A stretch of DNA of 41,005 nt from an uncultured Prevotellaceae bacterium. Its GTDB lineage: Bacteria; Bacteroidota; Bacteroidia; Bacteroidales; Bacteroidaceae. Made by a program: the position numbers and the translations under genes. The notes below the pieces were generated by a model, which had not been told where the DNA came from, ran no database searches, and worked only from the letters and a program-made list of their open reading frames with translations. Shown piece after piece: positions 1 through 7,598 of the stretch (within the stretch, counting starts at the first letter, position 1; each line of letters starts with the position of its first letter). The DNA lies in assembly GCA_902770845.1 (NCBI GenBank), contig CACXUV010000034.1:1-41005 (forward strand), in the 5' to 3' direction.

Positions 1-70
1 TGTTGGCCTTGTCGCGCAGGATGCGCTTGATGGCCCAGTCGAAGCGAATGTATCTGCTGTTTTCTGTCAT
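1..70 (-). CDS. Rpn-family PD-(D/E)XK nuclease, N-terminal fragment (partial, runs off window)
   Basis: Reading the minus strand from an ATG at 68-70 gives 23 codons that continue past the left edge. The peptide contains RYIRFDWA followed by a basic stretch ending in RDKAN. This matches the first residues of the intact Rpn-family gene at 9462 (RYIRFDWA...RNKAD). The family (recombination-promoting nuclease / PDDEXK transposase) is a multicopy group in Bacteroidota. A consensus promoter lies only 5 nt upstream of the ATG, so the mRNA would be nearly leaderless. Only the N-terminus is visible, so intactness cannot be judged. The assignment rests on similarity to the in-window paralogue. Confidence 0.75.
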   Translation of the reverse strand, partial: MTENSRYIRFDWAIKRILRDKAN

Positions 71-75
71 AGGGG

Positions 76-106
76 CAAAAGTACGAAGAAAAATCCGAAC
101 CGCCAA
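76..106 (-). promoter_or_regulatory. Bacteroidota-type promoter for the Rpn fragment
   Basis: On the minus strand, TTG (104-106) is separated by 20 nt from TACTTTTG (76-83), matching the TTG-N19-21-TAnnTTTG consensus. The start codon follows after 5 nt. Confidence 0.65.
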
Positions 107-132
107 GCAATTCCAGCTTTTTTTTGAATTGC

Positions 133-154
133 ACAACGGAGGCCCCGTTATCAA
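133..154. repeat. Single 22-bp GC-rich palindromic unit
   Basis: One copy of the near-palindrome (ACAACGGAGGCCCCGTTA...) seen in arrays at 9163, 26350 and 37851. It lies between the divergent Rpn and speA promoters and closely resembles the fifth unit of the 37851 array. Confidence 0.5.
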
Positions 155-195
155 CAAAAACCAGGAGAAACCTTCTGTAATTAAAAAGAAAGTAG

Positions 196-203
196 TAACT
201 TTG
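196..203 (+). promoter_or_regulatory. -7 promoter element of speA
   Basis: TAACTTTG matches the TAnnTTTG motif 35 nt before the speA start. No clear TTG is found at the expected upstream spacing. Confidence 0.55.
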
Positions 204-238
204 CAGCGAAATATCGATCTCCCATTAATATTTAGGAA

Positions 239-2131
239 ATGAAGAAATGGACCATTGACGACGCCCGCGAGCTGTACAACATCAACGGCTGGGGCACCAG
301 TTACTTCGGTATCAACGACAAGGGCAACGTGTTTGTGACGCCTTGCAAGGACGACACACAGATTGACATACGCGAGGTGATGGACGAACTGTCGCTGCGC
401 GACGTGACCGCACCTGTGCTGCTGCGCTTTCCCGACATTCTGGACAACCGCATCGAGAAAACGTGGAGCTGCTTCAAGAAAGCTTCGGAAGAATATGACT
501 ACAAGGGCGAAAACTACGTGGTCTACCCCATCAAAGTGAACCAGATGCAGCCCGTGGTGGAAGAAATCATCAGCCACGGACGCAAGTTCAACCTGGGGCT
601 GGAGGCCGGTTCCAAGCCCGAACTGCACGCCGTGATTGCCATGCAGTGCCAGAGCGACTCTATCATTGTGTGCAACGGCTACAAGGACCAGAGCTACATC
701 GAGCTGGCCCTGCTGGCCCAGAAGATGGGCAAGCAGATATTCATTGTGGTGGAAAAGATGAACGAGCTCGACATCATTGCCCGCGAGGCCAAGAAACTGG
801 GCGTGAGGCCCAATATTGGCATACGCATAAAACTGGCCTCGAGCGGTGCCGGCAAATGGGAGGAGAGCGGCGGCGACGCCTCTAAGTTTGGCCTGACCAG
901 TGCCGAACTGCTCGAAGCGCTGGAGCTGCTCGACAAGAAAGACATGCGCGACTGCCTGCGCCTCATCCACTTCCACATTGGCAGTCAGATCACCAAGATA
1001 CGCCGCATCCAAACGGCCCTGCGCGAGGCATCGCAGTTCTACGTGCAGCTGCACAAGATGGGCTACAACGTAGACTTCGTTGACTGCGGCGGCGGACTGG
1101 GCGTTGACTACGACGGAACGCGCTCGCCTTCGAGCGAAAGTTCGGTAAACTACAGCATCCAGGAGTATGTGAACGACTGTATCTACACGTTTGTAGAAGC
1201 CGCCAACAAGAACGAAATACCCCACCCCAACATCATTACTGAGAGCGGACGCTCGCTGGCGGCCCACCACTCAGTGCTGGTAATCGACGTGCTGGAAACA
1301 GCCTCGCTGCCCGAAATGCCCGAGGAGTTCGAGCCCGACGAGAACTCGCATCAGTTGGTGAAAGACCTTTACGACATCTGGGACAACCTGTCGCCCCGCA
1401 ACGTGCTCGAAGACTGGCACGATGCCGAGCAAATACGCGAAGAGGTGCTCAACCTCTTCAGCCACGGCATTGTTGACCTGAAGACCCGTGCCGAGATAGA
1501 AGCAATGTATTGGAGCGTGTGCCACGAGATAAACGCCCTGACAAAGAACATGAAGCACGTGCCCGAAGAACTCATGAACATCGACAAGCTGCTGGCCGAC
1601 AAGTACTTCTGCAACTTCTCGCTGTTCCAGAGCCTCAGCGACTCCTGGGCCATCGACCAGCTGTTCCCCATCATGCCCATCCAGCGACTCGACGAGCGAC
1701 CCACGCGCAACGCCACCATTCAGGACATCACCTGCGACAGCGACGGCAAGATTGCCAATTTCGTGACCAACCGCCACAACTCGCACTCGCTGCCCGTGCA
1801 CGCACTGAAGAAGAACGAAGACTACTACCTGGGCGTGTTCCTGGTGGGAGCCTACCAGGAAATACTGGGCGACATGCACAACCTGTTTGGCGACACCACC
1901 GCCGTTCACATCTCGGTGAAGGACGGCCACTACCACATCGACCAGATCATTGATGGTGAAACGGTGGAAGAGGTGCTGGAGTACGTGCAGTACAACCCCA
2001 AGAAACTGGTGCGACAGCTGGAGATTTGGGTCACCAAGAGCGTCAAGGAGGGCCGTATCACGCTCGAAGAAGGCAAGGAGTTTCTCTCCAACTACCGTTC
2101 CGGACTCTACGGCTACACCTACCTGGAGTAG
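239..2131 (+). CDS. speA: Biosynthetic arginine decarboxylase
   Basis: This 630-residue PLP enzyme of fold III decarboxylates arginine to agmatine, the first step of the agmatine route to putrescine and longer polyamines in the cytoplasm. The PLP lysine is in YPIKVNQ (K99). The glycine loop GGGLGVDYDG and the ESGR phosphate-binding motif follow. The C-terminal barrel carries the CDSDG motif with the catalytic cysteine. Length matches the bacterial SpeA family. The ATG at 239 follows a weak AGGA and lies 35 nt after a TAACTTTG promoter element. argB lies downstream on the same strand behind its own promoter, placing arginine synthesis and arginine consumption side by side. No defects are seen. 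Confidence 0.96.
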   Translation: MKKWTIDDARELYNINGWGTSYFGINDKGNVFVTPCKDDTQIDIREVMDELSLRDVTAPVLLRFPDILDNRIEKTWSCFKKASEEYDYKGENYVVYPIKVNQMQPVVEEIISHGRKFNLGLEAGSKPELHAVIAMQCQSDSIIVCNGYKDQSYIELALLAQKMGKQIFIVVEKMNELDIIAREAKKLGVRPNIGIRIKLASSGAGKWEESGGDASKFGLTSAELLEALELLDKKDMRDCLRLIHFHIGSQITKIRRIQTALREASQFYVQLHKMGYNVDFVDCGGGLGVDYDGTRSPSSESSVNYSIQEYVNDCIYTFVEAANKNEIPHPNIITESGRSLAAHHSVLVIDVLETASLPEMPEEFEPDENSHQLVKDLYDIWDNLSPRNVLEDWHDAEQIREEVLNLFSHGIVDLKTRAEIEAMYWSVCHEINALTKNMKHVPEELMNIDKLLADKYFCNFSLFQSLSDSWAIDQLFPIMPIQRLDERPTRNATIQDITCDSDGKIANFVTNRHNSHSLPVHALKKNEDYYLGVFLVGAYQEILGDMHNLFGDTTAVHISVKDGHYHIDQIIDGETVEEVLEYVQYNPKKLVRQLEIWVTKSVKEGRITLEEGKEFLSNYRSGLYGYTYLE

Positions 2132-2198
2132 CCCTGCAGCGCGCAACAGCCAGAACCGCAAGACAGCCCTGCTGGCATACTGACACTCAGAATGGCTT

Positions 2199-2220
2199 GC
2201 AACGGGACCCCTGCTTTCAG
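2199..2220. repeat. Degenerate single 22-bp GC-rich unit
   Basis: GCAACGGGACCCCTG... resembles one unit of the arrays at 9163, 26350 and 37851. It lies directly upstream of the argB promoter element. It could be chance similarity; only the left half is well conserved. Confidence 0.35.
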
Positions 2221-2231
2221 AAATAAAACAC

Positions 2232-2239
2232 TACCTTTG
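2232..2239 (+). promoter_or_regulatory. -7 promoter element of argB
   Basis: TACCTTTG matches TAnnTTTG 28 nt before the argB start, so argB need not depend on read-through from speA. No good TTG is seen at the standard distance. Confidence 0.55.
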
Positions 2240-2267
2240 CAGCAAGAAAAACCAACATGCAACGAAA

Positions 2268-3041
2268 ATGAAACAGAAACTCACGATTGTAAAGGTGGGC
2301 GGTGCCGTGGTTGAAGACGAGGCACAACTGGCCCAACTGCTGAAAGATTTTGCGGCCATCGAAGGCCACAAGCTACTGGTGCACGGCGGAGGCCGCAAGG
2401 CCACCAAGATGGCCGAACGGCTGGGCATAGAGACCCACATGGTGGGGGGCCGCCGCATTACCGATGCCGGCATGCTCGAGGTGGTGACCATGGTCTACGG
2501 CGGCTTGGTGAACAAGCACGTGGTGGCCTGTCTGCAGGCACAAGGCATCAACGCGCTGGGCCTTTGCGGTGCCGATGCCGGCATCATCCGGTCGGTGAAG
2601 CGCCCCGTGAAAGACGGCATCGACTATGGTTTCGTGGGCGACGTTTCCAGTGTCGCCGCCACCACGCTGGCCCGCTTCGTCGAGAGCGGCCTGGTGCCCG
2701 TGATAGCCCCGCTCACCCACGATGCCCAGGGCAACATCCTGAACACCAATGCCGACACCATGGCCGGCGAGGTGGCCAAGGCCCTGGCCCCAATCTTCAA
2801 CGTCACGCTCATCTTTGCCTTCGAGAAACCTGGCGTCCTGGCCTGTGCCGACGATGACAACTCGGTCATTCCCACCATCAGCCGCGCCGATTTTGAACGC
2901 TACCGGGCCGACGGCACCATCTCGGGCGGCATGCTGCCCAAGATTGAAAACGCCCTGGCTGCAGTCGAAGCCGGCGTCGGCCGCGTGCTCATCACCATGG
3001 CCACAGCCATCGACGGCCGCAGCGGCACGGTGATAGAATAG
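2268..3041 (+). CDS. argB: Acetylglutamate kinase
   Basis: This 257-residue amino-acid kinase phosphorylates the gamma-carboxyl of N-acylglutamate, the second step of arginine synthesis. The nucleotide and phosphate loops are KVGGAVVE near the N-terminus and VHGGGRKAT (from residue 38). The substrate-binding NTNADTMA is at 159-166, and the C-terminal GGMLPKIENAL contains the second nucleotide-contact lysine. The length is that of the short, arginine-insensitive class without the N-terminal regulatory helix. Some Bacteroidota use N-succinyl rather than N-acetyl intermediates in this pathway, and the sequence alone does not say which is used here. The start is the ATG at 2268; an upstream ATG at 2257 is out of frame. 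Confidence 0.95.
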   Translation: MKQKLTIVKVGGAVVEDEAQLAQLLKDFAAIEGHKLLVHGGGRKATKMAERLGIETHMVGGRRITDAGMLEVVTMVYGGLVNKHVVACLQAQGINALGLCGADAGIIRSVKRPVKDGIDYGFVGDVSSVAATTLARFVESGLVPVIAPLTHDAQGNILNTNADTMAGEVAKALAPIFNVTLIFAFEKPGVLACADDDNSVIPTISRADFERYRADGTISGGMLPKIENALAAVEAGVGRVLITMATAIDGRSGTVIE

Positions 3042-3084
3042 CACAGTAGTGCCACTTTTTAACACCCTTTAACCTATCATCCTG

Positions 3085-3093
3085 TAACTTTTG
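3085..3093 (+). promoter_or_regulatory. Possible promoter element of the ECF sigma cassette
   Basis: TAACTTTTG resembles TAnnTTTG with one extra base, about 33 nt before the sigma factor start. Repeated AAC-containing text just upstream could instead be an autoregulated ECF promoter; this cannot be decided from sequence. Confidence 0.3.
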
Positions 3094-3125
3094 CCCCCCA
3101 ACAGTCGTCTTTTACTACAGAGAGG

Positions 3126-3662
3126 ATGAAGAAAATCGACTTCCGCACCGACGTCCTGCCGCTCAAGAACGAGCTCTACAGGCTGGCGCTCCGCATCACT
3201 CTCAATCCTGCGGAGGCCGAAGACGTGGTGCAGGAAACCATGCTCAAGGTGTGGAACCGCCGCGACACATGGCACGAAATAGAGTCGATGGAAGCCTTCT
3301 GCCTGACCATTTGCCGCAATCTGGCACTCGACAAGCAGAAGTTGGCCCACAACCAAGCCTCTCTCAGGGCCGCCGCCCACGAGCCGCAGGACCACCCAGG
3401 GAGCATTGACGTGGCCGACACAGCCGCCAACCCCGAACAGCAGGCCGTGGAGCGCAACCGAATAGAAATAGTGAGGCAACTCATCGACCAGCTGCCCGAA
3501 AAGCAACGCAGTTGCATGCAGCTGCGCGACGTCGAGGGAAAAGCCTACAAGGAAATTGCCGAAGTGCTGGGCATCAGCGAACAGCAGGTGAAGGTGAACA
3601 TCTTCCGCGCACGGCAAACCATCAAGCAAAAGTATTTCGAGACCGAAAAATATGGACTATAA
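3126..3662 (+). CDS. RNA polymerase sigma-70 family factor, ECF type
   Basis: This 178-residue sigma factor should direct RNA polymerase to alternative promoters in response to an envelope signal. Region 2 is recognisable at residues 15-55 (LYRLALRITLNPAEAEDVVQ, then KVWNRR), which binds core polymerase and the -10 element. Region 4, a helix-turn-helix, is at about 120-175 (LPEKQRSCMQLRDVEGKAY, then EIAEVLGISEQQVKVNIFRA). A linker replaces region 3, as in ECF factors. Its 3' end overlaps the next gene, a single-pass membrane protein with anti-sigma features, by 11 nt. This implies translational coupling and balanced stoichiometry. The ECF subgroup and target promoters cannot be stated. Confidence 0.93.
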   Translation: MKKIDFRTDVLPLKNELYRLALRITLNPAEAEDVVQETMLKVWNRRDTWHEIESMEAFCLTICRNLALDKQKLAHNQASLRAAAHEPQDHPGSIDVADTAANPEQQAVERNRIEIVRQLIDQLPEKQRSCMQLRDVEGKAYKEIAEVLGISEQQVKVNIFRARQTIKQKYFETEKYGL

Positions 3663-4161
3663 GTACATTGAACAGCTGCTGCAGCGCTACTTCCAGTGCG
3701 AAACATCGCTGCAAGAAGAGCAGATTCTGAAAGCATTCTTTGCCCAGGACGAGCAGGAACTGCCGCAGAATCTGGCCCAGTACAGGCCGCTCTTCGCTGC
3801 CATCGAGCCGCAGGAGCAGCTGGGCGACGACTTCGATGCACGCCTGCTGGCACTCACCCAGCAGCCTGACACCGTGAAGGCACGCACCATCAGCCTGGCC
3901 GAACGCCTGCAACCGCTCATGCGCGCTGCCGCCATCGTGGCCGTGGTCATCACCCTGGGCACTGCCATCGACCGCTCGCTGCAAGGCAGTGGCACTTCGG
4001 CCGACGACATCAACTATGCTGCCTACAAGGACACCTACGACGACCCGGCCATGGCCTACGACCAGATGAAAGACGCGCTCATGCTCATGTCCGAAGGCTT
4101 CAGCCAGGCACAAAAGGCCGACTCGCTGAGCAAGGACTCTCTCTACAGCCAACTGCAATGA
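3652..4161 (+). CDS. Anti-sigma-factor-like single-pass membrane protein
   Basis: This 169-residue protein has a charged cytoplasmic N-terminus of about 87 residues, one hydrophobic segment (about 88-105, AAIVAVVITLGTAI) and a polar periplasmic C-terminus. That topology, and the overlap of its start with the end of the ECF gene, point to a membrane anti-sigma factor that sequesters the sigma protein. No zinc-binding ZAS motif (HxxxCxxC) is present, so binding would rely on the helical N-terminus. Its stop overlaps the start of the DUF4252 gene (ATGA at 4158). Function is inferred from context, not from a named domain. Confidence 0.75.
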   Translation: MDYKYIEQLLQRYFQCETSLQEEQILKAFFAQDEQELPQNLAQYRPLFAAIEPQEQLGDDFDARLLALTQQPDTVKARTISLAERLQPLMRAAAIVAVVITLGTAIDRSLQGSGTSADDINYAAYKDTYDDPAMAYDQMKDALMLMSEGFSQAQKADSLSKDSLYSQLQ

Positions 4162-4652
4162 CGCGCTTGCTCCTTACCCTGATGCTGGCAGCACTGGTGC
4201 AGGCTGCGGCCCTGGCACAACGCTCGCCCGACTTCGCCGAGAAGTTCATGACGCTCTGTGCCAAAGACAGCACCGTGAAATGCGTGACCGTGAGCCCCAA
4301 GATGATGGCACAACTGGTGAAACAGAACAACACCGACCATCCGGAAAACCTGCTGCAAGCCATGAGCAAGCTGAAGAGCGCGCGCATCGTGACAGCCAGC
4401 ACCGACTACTACCAGAAGGCCGAGGACCTGCTCACCAAGAACAGCCGCCGATTCAAGGCCCAGCGCACCTATCGCAACGGCGAACAGCACGGCTCCTTCT
4501 TCACACGCAAGGACCGAAAAGGGCGCACCGTGGAGCTCATCATGCTGCATGAAGACTGCAGCCACGACCGGCTCACCATCGTTTGCCTCACAGGCAACAT
4601 CGACGAGGAATTTCTATGCTTTCTCTATAATTATAAAACATTCAAGAATTAA
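4158..4652 (+). CDS. DUF4252 secreted protein
   Basis: This 164-residue protein begins with a Sec signal peptide (RLLLTLMLAALVQAAALAQ). The mature part matches my recollection of DUF4252: an FAEKFMTLC start, a VTVSPKMM segment and a late strand region VELIMLHEDCSHDRLTIVCL. DUF4252 proteins are commonly encoded behind ECF sigma and anti-sigma genes in Bacteroidota, and the overlap with the preceding gene fits a three-gene cassette. The protein would act outside the cytoplasm, perhaps as sensor or effector of the envelope response. The molecular role is unknown. Two cysteines (in LCAKDS and EDCSH) could form a disulfide after export. Confidence 0.75.
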   Translation: MTRLLLTLMLAALVQAAALAQRSPDFAEKFMTLCAKDSTVKCVTVSPKMMAQLVKQNNTDHPENLLQAMSKLKSARIVTASTDYYQKAEDLLTKNSRRFKAQRTYRNGEQHGSFFTRKDRKGRTVELIMLHEDCSHDRLTIVCLTGNIDEEFLCFLYNYKTFKN

Positions 4653-4701
4653 AACAATCATTACCAAGAAGCTGTGAAGCTTCGAAAAACATTTTTCAAC
4701 G

Positions 4702-4742
4702 AAAAAGGGCCACCAATGCTGTCGAGCAAAGGCGGCCTTTTT
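4702..4742 (+). terminator. Intrinsic terminator after the ECF cassette
   Basis: AAAAAGGGCC pairs with GGCGGCCTTTTT across a short loop and ends in a T run. It lies 50 nt after the DUF4252 stop and before the pectate lyase promoter. Confidence 0.65.
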
Positions 4743-4774
4743 CATGCCCCGCCTGCAAAAAAACGGGCAATTGC

Positions 4775-4805
4775 TTTGCCGTTCTGTTTTTTATGCCTAC
4801 TTTTG
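4775..4805 (+). promoter_or_regulatory. Consensus promoter of the pectate lyase gene
   Basis: TTTG (4775-4778), a 19-nt spacer and TACTTTTG (4798-4805) match the Bacteroidota housekeeping consensus in both elements. A leader of about 70 nt follows before the ATG at 4880. Confidence 0.75.
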
Positions 4806-4879
4806 CACGCAACTAATCATACTACAACCGTTTCTTTCAGGAAACGTCTACAAGACTAACCACACTAAAAACAGCTTTT

Positions 4880-6025
4880 ATGAAGAGAACAACAGTTCTG
4901 GCACTGATGCTGACTGCCGCCACATCACTGCTGCACGCACAAGACGACATGACGTTCAAGAACCTGGTGCGCAACATGCCCGACACCTGGTATGCCACGC
5001 CCCAGGCACAGGCTGCCGCCGACAGCATCCTGAAATATCAGTTCCCCAGCGGCGGATGGAGCAAGAACCAAAACTGGCACCAGAAGCCCAACGCCCGCCA
5101 GTGGGCCGAACGCGACTCGCTGCTGCGCGCCATTAGCGGCAAGGAGGGCATCGGATCGACCATCGACAACGGTGCCACCACCCTGGAAATGACATTCCTG
5201 GCCAAGCACTATGCCGCCACCGGGAAGAAAGCCTCGCGCAAGGCTTTCATCGGCGGCGTGGAATATCTGCTGCACGCCCAGTACGAAAACGGCGGATGGC
5301 CACAGTTCTACCCCTTCAAGCACCACCGCAGCGACGGCACACCCTTCTACAGCGACCACATCACCTTCAACGACGATGCCATCTACAACGTGATGCTCAT
5401 GCTGCAAGCGCTCTGCAAAGACCAGCCACCCTACAACCAGCTGAAGCTCGACGACAAGCTGAAGGAGCGCTGCAGGCAGGCTTTCGACAAGGGAATAGAG
5501 TGCATACTGAACTGCCAGATACGCAAGAACGGGAAACTCACCGTGTGGTGCCAGCAGCACGACGAGACCACGCTGCTGCCGACAAACGCCCGCGCCTTCG
5601 AGCTGAAGTCGTTCACGGGCAGTCACGAAACGCCCAATCTGCTGAAGTTGCTCATGTCGGTCGACAACCCCTCGGAGCGCATCGTGCAGGCCGTGACAGC
5701 CGCCGTGGAGTGGCTGCAGGCCCATGCCATCAAGGACATGGTGCAGGTGCCCTACGTCAACACGGACGGCAAGCCCGACCGGCGACTGGTGCATCAGTTT
5801 GGCGCACCGCTCATCTGGGCCCGCTACTACGACCTGGACACCGAAGAGCCCTTCGTGTGCGACCGCGATGGCGTGAAGCAGCCAGCCATGGAGTACATTG
5901 GCTATGAGCGGCGCACGGGCTACGGCTGGTACAGCAACTCGCCGCAGAACGTGATCGACAAGTACCCCAAGTGGCTGAAGAAAGTGCAGAAGAAAAAGGC
6001 TGCCGAGCCTCAGCCGGCGAAATAG
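4880..6025 (+). CDS. Secreted pectate lyase, PL10-like
   Basis: This 381-residue protein has a signal peptide (cleavage near LLHA-QD, residue 20) followed by a PL10-type alpha-toroid. Such lyases cleave de-esterified polygalacturonan by calcium-assisted beta-elimination. Family-like segments include GGWSKNQNW (58-66), IDNGATTLEM (95-104), NGGWPQFYP (137-145), ITFNDDAIYN (161-170), WCQQHDETTL and RRTGYGWYSNSP. The GGW repeats are characteristic of the toroid helices. There is no lipobox and no C-terminal sorting tail, so the enzyme is probably periplasmic or soluble. It stands alone without SusC/D neighbours; the strong promoter at 4775 suggests independent expression. The fold assignment is from recognised motifs. 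Confidence 0.88.
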   Translation: MKRTTVLALMLTAATSLLHAQDDMTFKNLVRNMPDTWYATPQAQAAADSILKYQFPSGGWSKNQNWHQKPNARQWAERDSLLRAISGKEGIGSTIDNGATTLEMTFLAKHYAATGKKASRKAFIGGVEYLLHAQYENGGWPQFYPFKHHRSDGTPFYSDHITFNDDAIYNVMLMLQALCKDQPPYNQLKLDDKLKERCRQAFDKGIECILNCQIRKNGKLTVWCQQHDETTLLPTNARAFELKSFTGSHETPNLLKLLMSVDNPSERIVQAVTAAVEWLQAHAIKDMVQVPYVNTDGKPDRRLVHQFGAPLIWARYYDLDTEEPFVCDRDGVKQPAMEYIGYERRTGYGWYSNSPQNVIDKYPKWLKKVQKKKAAEPQPAK

Positions 6026-6039
6026 CCTGCCAGGCTCGG
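6003..6039. terminator. Hairpin between convergent pectate lyase and dprA
   Basis: CCGAGCCT (6003-6010) pairs exactly with AGGCTCGG (6032-6039), with a smaller AGCCTG/CAGGCT stem nested at 6024-6036. It spans the pectate lyase stop and sits 10 nt before the dprA stop, so it could end transcription from both sides. It lacks a clear T run. Confidence 0.4.
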
Positions 6040-6049
6040 AGCTAAACGA

Positions 6050-7177
6050 TTATCGGAGCAAGTGATAGTTGCCGCCGGCCAGGGGGCGCACCACGCCCTT
6101 CATTTCCAACTGGAAAAGCAGGGCCGTGAGCGAACCGATGTCCAGGTTGGTCTTCACGGCCAACTGGTTCAGCTGCAGGTCGCCCGCCGCAGTGAGCACA
6201 TCCACCACCCGCTGTTCCTCAACTGAAAGGTTGGGGAACAGCGTTCTTTCTATGCCTTCGCGCTTGGCCTGGTTCAGCTGTGCGTCGGTTTGCCAGCCCA
6301 TGGCCTCCACGAAGTCCTGTGCCGAGGTGATCAGGGCCGCCCCGTTGTCGCGAATCAGCTGGTTGCAGCCTTCGGAATAGGCCATCCCCACGGCACCGGG
6401 AAAGGCAAACACCGAGCGCCCGTAGTCCTGTGCCAGGTGGCAGGTAATCAGTCCGCCCCCCTTGCGGGCACTCTCCACCACGATGGTGGCATCGGCCATG
6501 CCGGCCACGATGCGGTTGCGCTTCACGAAGTTCACCTTGTCCGACCGTGTTTCGCTCATATACTCGGTCAGCAGTCCGCCTTGTGCCAGCATCTGTCTGG
6601 CCGTTTCCCGATGGCGTGGCGGGTACAGGTCGTCCAGTCCGTGGGCCAGCACGCCCACCGTGTCGAGCCCGTGCTGCAGGGCCTCGCGATGGGCACAGAT
6701 GTCGATGCCGTAGGCCAGTCCGCTCACCACCAGCGTGCCGGGGCACAGCCGTTGCAGCTCTTCCACGAAATGGCGCGTCAGGTCCTGACCGTAGGGCGTG
6801 GCATGGCGGGTGCCCACGATGCTCACGATGCGCTGGCGGTTCAGCTGCGCACTGCCCATGTAATAAAGCACGATGGGCGCATCGACACACTGTGCCAGCC
6901 GCTGCGGGTAGTCGTCCTGCCCCAGGCAGAGGCCCGCAATGTGGTGCTTCTCCATGAAGAGCAGCTCCTGGTCGGCACGCGCCAGGGCCAGGCTCCAGTC
7001 CTGCAGCGCGGCCACAAGGCGGTCGGAACAGCCGGGCAACGCCTCGCGCAAGCGGGTGCGGTGCTCATACACGGCCTGCGCGCTGCACAGGGTCTGGCAC
7101 AGCTGCAGGGCCATCTGGAAGCTGAAGCCCGTCAGGCGGGTCAGCGCAATGGCGTAGCGAAGGTTCTCGTCGTTCAT
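6050..7177 (-). CDS. dprA: DNA-processing protein DprA
   Basis: This 375-residue protein is the single-stranded-DNA binding, RecA-loading factor of natural transformation. It has an N-terminal SAM-like helical region and then the Rossmann DprA core (about 115-290). The core shows SIVGTRHATPYG, VSGLAYGIDICAH, the RNRIVAGMADATIVVE segment and FPGAVGMAYSEGCNQLI. A C-terminal winged helix is predicted at about 310-375. It is the last gene of a three-gene minus-strand operon, 4 nt after the thioesterase stop. Its presence does not prove competence, since dprA is nearly universal. Confidence 0.96.
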   Translation of the reverse strand: MNDENLRYAIALTRLTGFSFQMALQLCQTLCSAQAVYEHRTRLREALPGCSDRLVAALQDWSLALARADQELLFMEKHHIAGLCLGQDDYPQRLAQCVDAPIVLYYMGSAQLNRQRIVSIVGTRHATPYGQDLTRHFVEELQRLCPGTLVVSGLAYGIDICAHREALQHGLDTVGVLAHGLDDLYPPRHRETARQMLAQGGLLTEYMSETRSDKVNFVKRNRIVAGMADATIVVESARKGGGLITCHLAQDYGRSVFAFPGAVGMAYSEGCNQLIRDNGAALITSAQDFVEAMGWQTDAQLNQAKREGIERTLFPNLSVEEQRVVDVLTAAGDLQLNQLAVKTNLDIGSLTALLFQLEMKGVVRPLAGGNYHLLR

Positions 7178-7181
7178 AAAG

Positions 7182-7598
7182 CTATCTCAACGCCGTCGTA
7201 AATCGCTCAAAGGCGCGGTCGTAGTCGTCGCTGGTGCCCAGTCGCCCGTTGACCAGGCACACCAGCTCAATCTTTCCACGGAAGCACAACTGCTCGTCGC
7301 GCTCGCGGTAGATGTCCTGATGAAACACATACTTGATGCCCTCCTTGGTCAGGTTCAGCCGCGAAATCATCACGTCGTCGGGCCTCAGCGGCACCTTGTA
7401 CTGCAGCTGCATGCGAGCCACCACGGCGTCGACGCCCTTCCGGTGCATTTCGGCAAAGCTCAGTCCGCACTGCTTCAGAAACAGGTGGCGCGTGTGCTCG
7501 CAGTAGTGAATGTACTGGGCATTGTTCACGATGCCCTCAATGTCGCACTCATAGTCGCGCACTTCCATGCGCGTTTCAAAGATATACTTGTCTTTCAT
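7182..7598 (-). CDS. Acyl-CoA thioesterase, hotdog fold (4HBT/YbgC-like)
   Basis: This 138-residue single hotdog domain should hydrolyse acyl-CoA or acyl-ACP thioesters in the cytoplasm. The segment RDYECDIEGIVNNAQYIHYCEH corresponds to the family's DxxGxVxxxxY helix entry, with the aspartate at about residue 19 and the central helix following. Strands such as LRPDDVMISRLNL complete the fold. The gene starts within the stop of DUF2851 (4-nt overlap) and ends 4 nt before dprA, so the three are almost certainly co-transcribed. The natural substrate is not visible. Confidence 0.88.
   Translation of the reverse strand: MKDKYIFETRMEVRDYECDIEGIVNNAQYIHYCEHTRHLFLKQCGLSFAEMHRKGVDAVVARMQLQYKVPLRPDDVMISRLNLTKEGIKYVFHQDIYRERDEQLCFRGKIELVCLVNGRLGTSDDYDRAFERFTTALR

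Noticed and set aside
3-242. 79-codon open frame on the plus strand
   Set aside because: It is antisense to the Rpn-like N-terminus at 1-70 and runs through divergent promoters; it has no recognisable protein features.
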